A stretch of 64,000 bases of DNA, from assembly GCA_964036045.1 (NCBI GenBank), contig OZ038382.1, positions 10,654,235 to 10,718,234 on the forward strand, read 5' to 3'. Made by a program: the position numbers and the translations under genes. Source of the DNA: Eutreptiella sp. 'Long Island Sound 2002'. Lineage: Eukaryota; Euglenozoa; Euglenophyceae; Eutreptiales; Eutreptiaceae. Position 1 is the stretch's first letter, and each line of letters begins with the position of its first letter. Positions 43,961-53,712 of this stretch are shown one piece after another. The notes below the pieces were generated by a model. That model was not told where the DNA came from. It saw only the letters and a list, made by a program, of their open reading frames with translations, and searched no databases.

Positions 43961-44533
43961 GATGGCAACCCTCGCATGCCCACGAATTGTAGCGCGGTTT
44001 GTGAGTCAACCCGGTGCATTTCAAGTGGAATACACAAGAACGACGAACACATTTAATGGGCTGCAAACTTCGCTAGATGAAGCTTTTGGGATAGGGGAAT
44101 CACAAGCATCACATAGCACTCGAGCTTGTTTGTGTTTCTTGGCTCGTGGGCGAGGAGCTACTGGAAAAGGAGAAGTGATGGGCCTCAAATTATCCGAAAC
44201 GGGTGCCTTTGCAGGTGTGGGAGGTTGCAGCAAAGGCTGATATCGCTTCATCTCGGCCTCAAGGCTTTGAGTAAAACTGACATTGTCTTCTCCCATTGGT
44301 TGAGATTCCCTTTCACTCAATTGTGTGAGGGGGTGCAACTCATTATCGTCTTCTGCAGTCAGGTCAACCACCTCCACTATCTCCGGGGAGTGTTTGGGTG
44401 GGGACTTCACCGGTGAGTGCTTGGGAGGGTCTTGTTTAAGGGCAGATTCCGCTTTGACTTCCACCCTGCAATGGCACACAAGAGGTTTGTGTACATACGA
44501 TGCACTTTGCATACATACCACACAATTTCCCAT
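43903..44533 (-). pseudogene. PHD-like zinc-finger protein, copy A (frameshifted)
   Basis: The N-terminal part reads VEVKAESALKQDPPKHSPVK, then VDLTAEDDNELHPLTQLSER, then PPTPAKAPVSDNLRPITSPF, then RVLCDACDSPIPKASSSEV, and runs into a stop at 44021. In another frame the finger continues: SCVFHLKCTGLTHKPRYNSW, then ACEGCHLTRARSAPTQTH, with a stop at about 43915. The finger pattern C-x2-C ... H-x2-C ... W-x-C-x2-C is PHD-like, and only this copy keeps the H-x2-C cysteine. Copies B and C share PLTQLSE, PPTPAKAP and the finger. The frame change between the two halves means this copy is broken, or an intron is hidden there. PHD fingers usually read histone tails; the role here is unknown. Confidence 0.65.
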
Positions 44534-44534
44534 A

Positions 44535-44612
44535 CCCGTGGTTTTGACCCGAATCCCGGGTATGATACCCAGTCTTTTGCCTAAATCCCCGGGTTTGACA
44601 CCCGGATTTTAT
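44535..44612. repeat. CCGGGT palindrome array, upstream of copy A
   Basis: Several short inverted motifs occur in a row: gacccgaatcccgggt, gggtatgataccca, cccgggtttgacacccgg. The same style of array lies at 48548-48665 and 49925-50025, each beside another copy of the PHD-like gene. Confidence 0.7.
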
Positions 44613-44628
44613 GCAGGAAACGTGACAT

Positions 44629-44724
44629 GATAACATTTCTTGGCCAAGAAATGTTATCAGCCAGTGGGGTCGGTGATCACATTTCTTCGTCGAGAAATTG
44701 TGACACCGATAACGGATATAAACC
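44629..44724. repeat. Palindrome plus terminal-repeat sequence of copy A
   Basis: Positions 44629-44658 form a perfect 30-bp palindrome (core ATTTCTTGGCCAAGAAAT). Positions 44666-44720 (ggggtcggtgatcacatttc ... gataacggatata) are homologous to the terminal inverted repeat at 48462-48520. Its orientation and position relative to the minus-strand gene A match those of the left end of element 47334-48520 relative to gene B. This is therefore the 5' end of a related element. The other end of copy A was not found. Confidence 0.7.
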
Positions 44725-45770
44725 ATGGATCCTATCTTGGTTCGCTACTCAATAGTGTTGCCCCTCACACTCCACCCTTTCTGAGTGTCTATTTTTTTTC
44801 GCCTTTTTCTGCTAATGACGGCTTTCACCTTGCGTGCTTGCTAGCGCCCTCTTCTTCTTTTTCAAAACACCCCCGGAGACTTAGCTACAGCCAGAGCCCA
44901 AACCAACACCAATAAAATCATGCCGAACGTGTGTGAGCACTTGTTATTAGACCCCTCAGACTACAAGCCCATATTGTCACGAGGCATCAACATGGACATC
45001 GAAAGCGCAGCCAACTAGGTACAAAACACATGACAATGCTTGCAAACTACCAACCCGAGGCCCATCATACTTTCCAAGGCACCTTTCGCTTGAACCTGCC
45101 AACCCCCAAACTTAACGCCTCCCCCCCTCCCCTTCGGCGAATCCCGCTCCCCTTGTCGTCCCCAACGGATATTGAATGCCCTGCTAATTTCAAACCCAAC
45201 TTGACGTCCCTCCATCCATCCCCCTCCATCCATCTTAACGCCCCCCTTGTCCCATCGTTTCTATGCAATGAGTATCACATTATGTCGCCCCACATGTCAC
45301 CTTGTATCGAGCGCACCGCGGCTTGGGTGTTGGGTGTTCCATCAAAACCGATGCCTCTTGGAGAATTTGGGCCATGATCGATTTTGCTTAAGCATTGCTT
45401 GTGTTCCATTCCATATACTGTTCGCAGATTATGTGTTAGTAACATTGTTGAGCCCGTGCTCTACCATTGCTCAACATGGGGTTGTACACCACTTCCAACT
45501 GAAATTCGTGGTTCTCATCACGAGGCCAATGTTTTGTTGTGTTTTGGATTTTGAGAAATACCGCATACACCCTCCGCTCTTGCCCTGTGAGTTGTTTGGT
45601 GAGACTCTAGAACAACGAAAGGCGATGGGCGGGGGTAGGTAGGGAGGTCGACACTATGATGGAGTTCACACGACCACTTTGGTGGAGTTTGCACAATCTA
45701 TCTTTCGACTCTCAGCCCATTGATGCATAGTTGTTCTTTTGCACCGTGTTCGTGCACGTGATCTAGCTCA
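44725..45770. other. Spacer without recognised gene
   Basis: Includes a C-rich stretch at 45120-45270 with ccatcc repeats. No supported coding. Confidence 0.4.
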
Positions 45771-45870
45771 GCTTTGCAGTACTCTCGCCGTGCTTGCTCA
45801 CGTCTTCACCATGTTTACATTCATAGTCCGTACCATGGTTCATCAATCGAAACCCGGTACTTATTGTTCT

Positions 45871-46106
45871 CCCTGGGCTCCCTGCACTATCCCGAAAGAT
45901 GGTGGACCAAAAAGGTGAACAGTTTTCTGCGCACCCGCGAACTCATACCCACCATTTTTGTTACACAGTTCCACACCTGGGTTAAACGGGGCAAAAAGGC
46001 AGTCACTGCTACGGCGGAAACCCAGGCACTGGCGGCTGCCACAGCCGCAGCAATCACTGCAGCAGGTATGGCAGCAGCAGTGGTGCCACCAATCGTAGAC
46101 CGATGA
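45871..46106 (+). CDS. Hypothetical terminal exon, Ala-rich tail
   Basis: The frame reads LHYPERWWTKKVNSFLRTRE, then LIPTIFVTQFHTWVKRGKKA, then an alanine-rich tail (ETQALAAATAAAITAAGM) with a stop at 46104-46106. Its composition looks protein-like and it is longer than most chance frames nearby. The start and any upstream exon are not clear. No family is recognised. Confidence 0.35.
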
Positions 46107-46108
46107 TG

Positions 46109-46142
46109 AGCACACACACACACACACACACATGTACACACA
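46109..46142. repeat. CA microsatellite
   Basis: A (CA)n run immediately after the Ala-rich frame's stop. Confidence 0.9.
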
Positions 46143-46518
46143 GATGCTCAGCAACGCACTTTGGCATTGCGTTTACACTTGCTGTCTGGGTGGGAGGGAC
46201 AGGGGGAGTGCACAGTCCCCGCGTACAGTGCACATACCCCCCACAGGGCATATTCTTTTTCACTGTCATATTCTCAGTCTTTTGCAGAAATATGCGGACA
46301 AAGCTCACTGGTGTCCCCAGCAGGACACGTGCCACTAGCAATTGGCGGCCAGCTTCCCTGGTTCAAGATCTTTTGCATACATCTGCGTGTATATAAACAT
46401 GTGTGCCTGCTTGTATGTATGTGCTATGTACTATGCATGTATCCACATGACTGCGATGGAACTAGGGCAGTGCAGCCTACCAATGCAGTACAGCTGCCGT
46501 GCAAGAGAGCGAGAGGAA

Positions 46519-46542
46519 AGGAGAGAGAGAGAGAGAGAGAGT
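46519..46542. repeat. GA microsatellite
   Basis: A short (GA)n run. Confidence 0.85.
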
Positions 46543-47333
46543 GAAATGGACACACTGGCAGTGTCCATCGCCGTTCTCCTGCAGGTATATGTATGAACCA
46601 CACAGCCCCCCAATGTTGCATGCAGACCATGTCTCACTCAGGCACTGCCGGGTCTGCACAACACGGCACAGCACAACACGGCACCCAGAAGGATGTGACG
46701 CACAGCACAAAATGCAGTGAGGACACGACAACTGGTAGTATACAACTACACGTAACACCGTGTCAGGCTCAGCTAAAAGCTGAAGAGAGTAGTGGAAAGT
46801 CGAGGTGTGCACACCAAGGAGGACAGAGACAGCCACATGACCCCCGGGGATGCCCTAGGGAGAGGGGCACTCACTGCCCTATAAGCTGCACACTACCCCC
46901 CTTCGTGTATCACAGTCTCTTGAAATCAACCGATGAAACTGCTCTTGGTGTTTGTCATGCACGCCTGATTCGCTAAGCTACTACTGGTGGTGGGGGAAGT
47001 TTTCGATTGTGCTATCTGTCAACTCCAAAATCATACGCCAATGTGCACCCAAATCATGGCACTCGGTGAGACATGACAGTGTGAATCCTGCCTCCTCTAC
47101 CGTACATGACAGCAGCGTGACGGTGTATGTGTACCATAGATTCGAAAGAGTAGAGCAACATAAGTATAGGCGAAAACCGAAGACCCCGCACTGTGCTCCA
47201 CGTTTTTGTGTGGCGGGCTCTGCCCTTGTTTGTAGCAGCGGTGCCTGTGCTTTTCAGCTGCCTTGATTGACTTTGTACACTGGTGGGTGTGTATTTCTTC
47301 CTGCTATGGCTACTCATAGAACAGTTTGGTGCT
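46543..47333. other. Spacer without recognised gene
   Basis: Nothing supported. Confidence 0.4.
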
Positions 47334-47390
47334 TATATCCGCTATCGGTCTCACAATTTCTTTGCAAAGAAATGCTATCGCCGACCCTCC
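47334..47390. repeat. Left terminal inverted repeat
   Basis: See the element entry. It contains the perfect palindrome ATTTCTTTGCAAAGAAAT. Confidence 0.85.
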
Positions 47391-47486
47391 TGGCGATAGC
47401 ATTTCTTTGCAAAGAAACGCTAGGGGGTAGCATTTCTTCGCAAAGAAATGTTAGGCGATAGCATTTCTTCGCAAAGAAATGTTAGT
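47391..47486. repeat. Array of ATTTCTTxGCAAAGAAAT palindromes
   Basis: Together with the one in the terminal repeat there are four palindromic units, cores ATTTCTTTGCAAAGAAA(C/T) and ATTTCTTCGCAAAGAAAT, spaced about 35 bp apart and each preceded by (cga)tagc. They lie about 40 bp upstream of the first ATG of copy B. Such spacing suits binding sites for a dimeric protein. The array may be promoter or transposition recognition sequence. Confidence 0.75.
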
Positions 47487-47527
47487 GTGCATCTTGTTCC
47501 CTATGTGTTTACTAGAGTAGCACAACA

Positions 47528-47728
47528 ATGTCCAAGAAAGATTCCAAGGTTTCCAAGATTACATTGCATGATGCCGCAAAGCATGTCGGTGTGCAGCCTA
47601 GGACACTAAATGTATATCACCAAAAAGGCAAACAGGTGAAATCCAAAGCAGCAATGCTCTTGAGCAAACACGATGTGGCAAAAGAGGAGGAGCAAAGCAA
47701 AGCAAACCGTGCCCCAAACCAGAGATAA
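47528..47728 (+). CDS. Copy B, N-terminal frame with possible helix-turn-helix
   Basis: ATG in good context (acaacaATG). The 66-residue frame is basic: KITLHDAAKHVGVQPRTLNV, then YHQKGKQVKSKAAMLLSKHD. The segment LHDAAKHVGVQPRTLNVYHQ resembles a MerR/excisionase-like helix-turn-helix (x-x-A-A-x-x-x-G-V-x-x-x-T-L). Copy C keeps LDAAKYLGVK. The next frame (PHD-like part) starts in another phase. The unit AGCAAAGCAAAGCAAA near 47690 is a likely slip site, so the two frames were probably one gene of about 260 residues. Confidence 0.55.
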   Translation: MSKKDSKVSKITLHDAAKHVGVQPRTLNVYHQKGKQVKSKAAMLLSKHDVAKEEEQSKANRAPNQR

Positions 47729-48306
47729 AAGCCGAACCTTGCCCAAAACCACCACAAAACCCTTCACCAATGAAAGTGAAACTTGAGTCCCCCCAAGAGA
47801 TGGACAATCGTCAAGTAAGTATTTATACTATCTCTGATGATGATTTGCTGAGCTCACATTCTTGCGATGTGTTGAATTCTTCTATGGTTTCCTCTGAGCT
47901 TTCCTTCGGAGATGAAGCATATGAATATGAAGAGTTTCCTCCGACTCAATTGTCTGAGAAGGGGGATGTGTTTGCCTCACTTGCACAAGGTGTCAATGAA
48001 CATCGTGATGCAGCTTTTGCCGCCCCACCTAGTGAGGAGGGTGCAGCACACAATCAGGTGTTTGAAGACATGCCTAACCCCTTCACAGCAGCAAAGAAGC
48101 CTAAAAAGGCCCCATGTAGACCCAAGGTGGAACCAAGTGTATGCTATATGTGTGATGAGCCGATCCCCAGGAGACGTGACACTATTGCTCTTCAACCGGT
48201 GTCATGTGATGCATGCCGTGCAACGTACCACCTTCGGCGTGCCAAGTTGACGCGAGTGCCTCGTCATGGGTCATGGATTTGTGAAAGCTGCACCATGACG
48301 CCGTAG
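47722..48306 (+). CDS. Copy B, PHD-like zinc-finger frame
   Basis: In this frame the peptide starts EIKAEPCPKPPQNPSPMKVK (an ATG lies at 47770) and continues with an acidic Ser-rich part, FPPTQLSEKGDVF, PSEEGAAHNQVFEDMPNPF and a C-terminal finger: CYMCDEPIPRRRDT, PVSCDACRATYHLRR, RHGSWICESC, ending MTP. The order C-x2-C, C-x2-C-x4-H, W-x-C-x2-C is PHD-like, but the cysteine of H-x2-C is arginine. The part IKAEPC is shared with copy C. It is likely nuclear. This is the most complete finger frame of the family in the window. Confidence 0.65.
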   Translation, partial: EIKAEPCPKPPQNPSPMKVKLESPQEMDNRQVSIYTISDDDLLSSHSCDVLNSSMVSSELSFGDEAYEYEEFPPTQLSEKGDVFASLAQGVNEHRDAAFAAPPSEEGAAHNQVFEDMPNPFTAAKKPKKAPCRPKVEPSVCYMCDEPIPRRRDTIALQPVSCDACRATYHLRRAKLTRVPRHGSWICESCTMTP

Positions 48307-48461
48307 TTCTTCCCTATTTATTCCTAAGAGGTAGTAGCCATGTGGTAGCCATTTCGCCTCCGAATGTGCGGGGTGCCACAACAAACAGTGATGTTTCGCA
48401 GCTCAACTTGACTTCTTTACCCCTCTTGATGTCAATGTCTTGGGAATGCGGGTTTTGCCAT

Positions 48462-48520
48462 GGAGGGTCGGCGATAGCATTTCTTTGCAAAGAAATTGTG
48501 AGACTTCGATAGCGGATATA
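48462..48520. repeat. Right terminal inverted repeat
   Basis: The inverse of 47334-47390 with two extra bases (AA). See the element entry. Confidence 0.85.
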
Positions 48521-48522
48521 GT

Positions 48523-48665
48523 GAAACGCTACCCGATAGCGTTTCCTGTATAAAATCCGGGTTATAGACGTGTGGATTCAAACCCGAATCCGGTTGATGT
48601 AACCCGGGGTTCGGGGGCAAGTGAATCCCGGGTTATATAAACCACATCCGGGTCTCAATCCCAAG
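48523..48665. repeat. Hairpin and CCGGGT palindrome array upstream of copy C
   Basis: A hairpin, gaaacgctacccgatagcgt then ttc, is followed by repeated cccgaatccgg, aacccggggttc and tcccgggttatata motifs. By position relative to gene C it matches the array 44535-44612 relative to gene A. Confidence 0.65.
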
Positions 48666-48839
48666 TTTTAGCATTGGACCCCGGTCCAATAGACATTGCC
48701 TTCAAACAGCAATCTTTGCACTCTCGTCTTCCAGAAAGCCCCAGCCGGGCTAAGGCAATTTTTTGTTTGTCTTTGCAATTCCGTGCCTCCGTTGAAGGGA
48801 GCATTTGAGGGTTCGGAGTACAAGGCAGTAGTAGTATCT

Positions 48840-49605
48840 CCTCCTGCGGTTACTTGTCACAAAGGCAATTGTGGTCTCGACGCTGCGAAATACTTGGGTG
48901 TGAAGGAAGTGTTGTTTAGCACCGAACCAACAAAGCCAAGGTAGCGCACACTGCAGCCTCCATTTTGAGTAAAGTGGATAGTCCCCCAACACATGCTTGC
49001 ACCCCAACAATCATCCGCACGTTCGGTGGTAAAGGGAGTGACTGAACCCGCAAAGCCTTTGGATGTTCCTGCCACTCCCATGAAATCTGCCAAAATGGAG
49101 CATGTTCTTGTCATTGGAAGTCCTATCAAAGCTGAGCCTTGTGCAAACAATGCAGATAAGAGCTCTTCCCCGAAGCCACAGGTCATTAATCTTACGGAGG
49201 AGTATGACGCCTTCCCCTTGACACAATTGAGTGAAAAGGAGAATATTGTAGATGAAAGGGAAACATTCCGTGAGCATGTGGGCGGCTCCACCCACTCCAG
49301 CAAAGGCCCCCATATCTCAGGATCTAACAGGCATTCCTTTTGCTTGTGCCAGGTTTAGAAGGCACCAGGATAAAGAGGAAAAGCCAAAGGAGGAACCACC
49401 AAATAAGGTTCCCAAAGTGCAGGTTACAGATTAAAGAGGAAAAGCAGTGCTATCTTTGTGACTATCCCATTAAGATAAACACCCCATCCGTGGGGCAATG
49501 ACCTGTGACTTGTGATGTGTGTCAAGCAATTTACCACTTGTAGTTTCCTCCCCAACATGGGTCGTGGGCATGTTAGACATGTGTGACGGAAATGATTGGA
49601 TCTCA
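48840..49605 (+). pseudogene. PHD-like zinc-finger protein, copy C (decayed)
   Basis: Pieces in different frames follow the family order. First CGLDAAKYLGVKEVLFSTEP ends at a stop at 48944. Then GSPIKAEPCANN, VINLTEEYDAFPLTQLSEKE and NIVDERETF run to 49358. Then AAPPTPAKAPISQDLTGIPF and a basic stretch run to a stop at 49434. After that QCYLCDYPIKINTP, PVTCDVCQAIYHL and HGSWAC-TC are read with three in-frame stops (TGA, TAG, TAG). Frame changes and stops show decay. Its N-terminal part confirms that the small helix-turn-helix frame and the finger frame of copy B belong together. Confidence 0.75.
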
Positions 49606-49924
49606 AGGTGAGTAAAATACTATGTGCATATGCTAGTTCCCTTTCATTCCCATGACATGGCACACTCAGCAACAAATTCGAGTCCCGAGACCTCTCGGCA
49701 GACTCTGCAATAGCAAAGTCCCGTGTCCTATGGTTTACCTCCAAGGTACCTTTCATACGTCGGTATTGTTGCTATCTATGGACTTTGCCATTGGAGCAGC
49801 ACTTCATGATTGCTAACTGGTTCACAAGGAGTTCCGTCTTCGAATGCCTACATTTGGATGCTTGATTTTTGCAACCGTGTTGAAAATGGGAAACAAAAGC
49901 AAGTTGCCCGTTGCGACATCAACA

Positions 49925-50025
49925 GGATTCGGGTCTGAATCCCCATGTGTCTATAGCCCGGATTTAAAAACCGAGTGTATATCCCAGGATTCGCACCGAA
50001 TCCGGGTTATATAACCCGGTTTGCA
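49925..50025. repeat. CCGGGT palindrome array downstream of copy C
   Basis: Includes ggattcgggtctgaatcc and ccgaatccgggttatataac followed by ccgg, a perfect palindrome around ccgggttatataacccgg. Same style as the other two arrays. Confidence 0.7.
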
Positions 50026-51148
50026 TACAGACTCTTCTTCGTGCCCCCCTTGCCTAACAACTATTTTGGGACACATGCCTGAAAGGTTCCATTGTGCATT
50101 TTGTTTTGATGCTCCATGGTGCTAGGTGTGCAACGGATCCAGGGCCACACCAAAAGAAGGAAGGATAGGGTAGTGATCAAATTCATTAATATGCCCAACG
50201 TGGTTGCACTTTAAATTAGCACGGTCTGATTGCATGACCATCACTTGGTTTGGGCAATTTTTGCTTACCCAATTACAAAGCTGTTGCACCATTACACACG
50301 CTTGGATCAACCTACTGACTGTGATGACAAACCCACTTCGATGGAGGTTTGGTCCCATGCAGAGCTCTTCACATAGCCACCTCGCGGACTCCGAACTTGC
50401 AGCTCTGAACTTGCAGCGCCGTCTGTTGGGGACTAGTGCACTTGCATGTACCCGCCAGATAAGTGTATTATTCTCCCATTGAGCCTTGCCTTTGTCGTGT
50501 TGCGGTGTGTCACAGTGTGTTGCAGAGATACACACCCACGAACACACACACACACACACACAGTGTGACACAGAACGATGTGAGTTTTTCTACAGCAAGA
50601 GAAGGTATCGATGTGAGGTCAATCTTTTGGAATGTGCAGGTTCGATGTTAATGTCCACGTTGAAACACAAGAGCCCAAAAATTTCGTTTCGATTTCCGTC
50701 CATGTCTTGTTGTGTTGCATACTTGATTGAGGGCAGCTGAGAGAATGGAGTGTGGTTGGTGTTTGAAAATCGGGAAGATGCCTTTTTCCTTGAAGCCCGG
50801 GTCGCGGCCAGTCGCGGCCGCGGGGATCCCCCATGGGGGTGTTCAAGCCACTTAGGGGTGGGGAGAGGGGTCAAGCCCGCCAACCAGCCGTCACGCAAGC
50901 GGCCGGCCGGCTAGCCAGGGCTCGGTTTGGTTCAGTCCGGCGACCGGGCTGCGGTTTCTGGCGGTTGCCGACGTGGTCAGCCAGCCATATGCAGTCGTAT
51001 CCCGCCAGCCGCGGCGAGCCATGCAGACGGGAGGTTGGGGTCAAAAGCATCCAGCCACAGCCAGCCGTGGTTGAGAACACCTGCTGTGATCCGCAGCACT
51101 TTGACATTGTGGCTTTTCATTGAACACAGGTTGCTTGTTTGGCGCCAC
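50026..51148. other. Spacer; CA run at 50540-50562
   Basis: A GC-rich block at 50797-51060 has short tandem echoes (gtcgcggccagtcgcggccg, ccagccacagccagccg). No gene is recognised before the beta-helix gene, although the frame of its first exon stays open back to 50927. Confidence 0.45.
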
Positions 51149-51727
51149 ATGCTTTGCATCAGGGCGGGCATGCCGCTTAGTGTGTGCGCCACCCTGATTA
51201 TCCTGCTATGGTCGAGCCCCGCCTCGTGCAGTATTGCCATGCCACCCCCGTCTGGCCAATCCTTCCCCCGCAAGCTTCGCAGCGCAGTACACAACCTGGC
51301 GATGGAGTTCGGGCATCAGATCCAGCCTCAGATGCTGCCCCATCAGTCAAAAGCCCTCGCTGATGCCCTCCAGGTCTCCTCGCGCGATCTTGTCACCCCC
51401 AGCCCACCAGCATCCCGACCCAACGCGACCCGCCTGGACTTGAGCGAGCGTTCGGAGCATCGAGTGCTGGTGGTTGATGCCGATCGTGGATCGGATTCGC
51501 AGCTTGGCACAGCGGAAGCACCGCTCCGGACCTTGGCACATGCGGTAGTGCGTGCGCGAGCCCTGCAGGGGTCTGCCATTGTGCAGCTGCAGGGTGTCTT
51601 CAGTTTGGAACAAGCCCTGCATTTGGGTCCCAGTGACTCCGGCTTGACCATCGAGAGCGTCCAGGGATCGCAGGCAGAAGTGACGGGAGCATTGCCTCTT
51701 GACAATCTGCGCTGGAATCCATATCAG
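51149..51727 (+). CDS. Beta-helix protein, exon 1
   Basis: ATG at 51149, with a second in-frame ATG at 51170 (MPLSVCATLIILLWSSPASC) that begins a clear signal peptide. Later the exon reads EHRVLVVDADRGSDSQLGTA, EAPLRTLAHAVVRARALQGS and AIVQLQGVFSLEQALHLGPS. This is the start pattern of right-handed parallel beta-helix proteins (x-V-D-x-x-x-G-S-D-x-x-x-G-T-x-x-x-P-x-x-T-L). The donor CAG|gttagag is phase 0. The protein is secreted or extracytoplasmic. The family includes polysaccharide-active and uncharacterised members; the substrate is unknown. Confidence 0.82.
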
Positions 51728-51816
51728 GTTAGAGTTGGAGTCAGTGGGTGACGTGGGGTCAGAGGGTGAAGCACTTTTAGTGTTCCGGGCTTGGCTCGCA
51801 CTGACTCCAAGCTTGC

Positions 51817-51888
51817 TCCCGAGCCCAGGTTACCCCAAATCTGCTAACCTGCTCCTGAGCCCAGGTTACCCCAAATCTGCTAACCTGC
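51817..51888. repeat. 36-bp tandem duplication
   Basis: The unit gagcccaggttaccccaaat followed by ctgctaacctgctcc occurs twice in intron 1 of the beta-helix gene. Confidence 0.9.
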
Positions 51889-52458
51889 AAGCGACTCGGT
51901 TTCATACGTACCGCTGGCATCCGGTAGAGAATCCATGTTTCGTTAGCGGTGGGCCTTGTGCCATGTGTCACTCAGTAACACTGGCCCGCTTCGCATTCGT
52001 ACCCCAACATCGCCCACCAACGAGTCAATCAAAGCCTGCAGCCCGAAACTGCTCCAGCCCAAAACCGAGTCAATTGCTCTCCTGCACCACCTGAGCAGAC
52101 CTACAACGAGCATGATGATAATGGCGTGGAGCTGGTCCTACTGGCCATGTAATCGACGGAGTTGGTTCTAACTGACTTCTGTATGTAAAGCACAGATTGT
52201 TGCATACCGCCGGGCTGGGGATTTCGAGTCAATCCGCCGCATTGGAGCCATCCAACAAGCACTTAAGCCTCTCTCAATTGCCAATGTGTGCACCCCCCCC
52301 CCCCCCCACACACACAGAGAACACGGAGCAAAGGCCACTCGAACTGCTGGATCCAGATTCAGATTAGGCGCTGACCCCGACTCACCCAGAACTGAAATGA
52401 ACATCGAAGAACGGCCGATGGCGAGAACTGAAGGTATTGAAATCACCCCCAAGGTGGT

Positions 52459-52482
52459 ACACACACACACACACACACACAC

Positions 52483-52536
<54 letters not shown>
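52459..52536. repeat. CA/GA compound microsatellite
   Basis: (CA)12 followed by (GA)26 within intron 1. Confidence 0.95.
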
Positions 52537-52538
<2 letters not shown>

Positions 52539-53107
52539 GTCCCCTGCAGGGCCGAACACAGAACTGATGGTTTGCTGTAGGAATGTTGAACCTCGCAGTT
52601 TGAGCATGAATGGAATTGATACCTTGCCACATACACATACACACACACACACAGGGGAGTACGGCAGTGCTGTGCCAGGGGGCACCCAGGACACCCACGC
52701 ACTGGGGGGACGCAGCAGCAGCCAGAGGACCCTGGGAGAGGGGCACACACCGGCAGCGAAAGCACAGCGAAGACATAAGCCCCCCCCCCCCCACAGGTGG
52801 GGGTCATACGAGCCGAAGGGCGAGAGCGGAGGGCGCTGAAGAGGCCGAGGGACCCCCCCCCCCGCCCTCATGCAGTGGCGCCGAACAAGCGCACGTGCCC
52901 TTCGGGGCGCACAGTCGAGCAGCATGGCCGTGCAGGAACGGAACGCTCATAGCCGTCTCCAGCACAGAGGCTCTGGCAAGGGCTCAACTGCAGGAGGGCA
53001 CCGGCAGCTCACCCTTCACAGGGGAGAGCAAGGCAGAGTGCGCCCTCAGGAAGACAGCTGGCCCACAGACCCATGCAGGCCTTCCTCGAAAATATGGTGT
53101 TGCTGTT

Positions 53108-53133
53108 CACACACACACACACACACACACACA
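53108..53133. repeat. CA microsatellite within a small duplication
   Basis: It lies between two copies of acccatgcaggccttcctc (about 53069 and 53161). Confidence 0.9.
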
Positions 53134-53329
53134 GGCCCCCCCCGCTGGGCGCCCACCCCTGGACCCATGCAGGCCTTCCTCTTTAATATGGTATCCCCCC
53201 CCCCCCACACACACACAACTTGGAGGAGAAAGGTTGTTATGTGCCCCCGTCGGGGAAACGACCCCGCAAGTGGCCATCCCAGGGCCCACCAGCCGCCGTT
53301 GGGGAGAGGTACCTCACCGCCGGCTTGGG

Positions 53330-53712
53330 ATGGCCGCTTGGACGCACCTGGCCAACGGCGAAGGCATTTGCCTTCCTCTGCGTGGACTCGACGCAGAGAA
53401 GTGAAACAGGGCAAGTCCGGGGGCTCCGTTGGCACAACCGACCGAGGGAAAGGGAAGGGAAGGAGTGTGGTGAGGCCGATGGGCACCGCGGCCTACGGAG
53501 GAAAAGGCCAAGGGAAGGGAAAGGGGAGGGGAGAGGGAAGGTTAGGGCAGGGAGGAAGAGGAAGGTCAAAGGGTGGTGAGAAGCCGATGGGCACCACCGC
53601 CTATGGAGGGAAAGGGTCCAAGGGAAGGGCAGCGAATGGCGATCGGCCAGTAGGCGCCGCCAGCTGCAGACGAGATCATCACACCATGGCGTCATGCCAA
53701 AATCCCCCCCAC
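53330..53712 (+). repeat. Dispersed repeat family R, long copy
   Basis: The fullest copy of the family at 24455-24570 and 27785-28005. It contains an internal tandem duplication: gaRgccgatgggcaccRcYg, then cctaYggagg, at 53471 and 53579. It ends in a C run followed by (CA)n at 53703-53720. It is in intron 1 of the beta-helix gene. Frames across it are repeat artefacts. Confidence 0.7.

Larger units (their letters stand above)
47334..48520 (+). mobile_element. 1187-bp TIR element carrying PHD-like gene copy B
   Basis: The left end 47334-47390 and the right end 48462-48520 are inverted copies that differ only by a 2-base gap (57 against 59 bp), so the insertion or conversion is recent. Landmarks are tatatccgctatcg at the outer edge, gtctcacaatttctttgc in the middle and gccgaccctcc at the inner edge. 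Between them lie a palindrome array (47391-47486) and two open frames reading outward from it. TA dinucleotides flank a core starting TATCCGC on both sides, but a target-site duplication cannot be fixed. No transposase is visible, so this is a non-autonomous or novel element. Confidence 0.75.
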
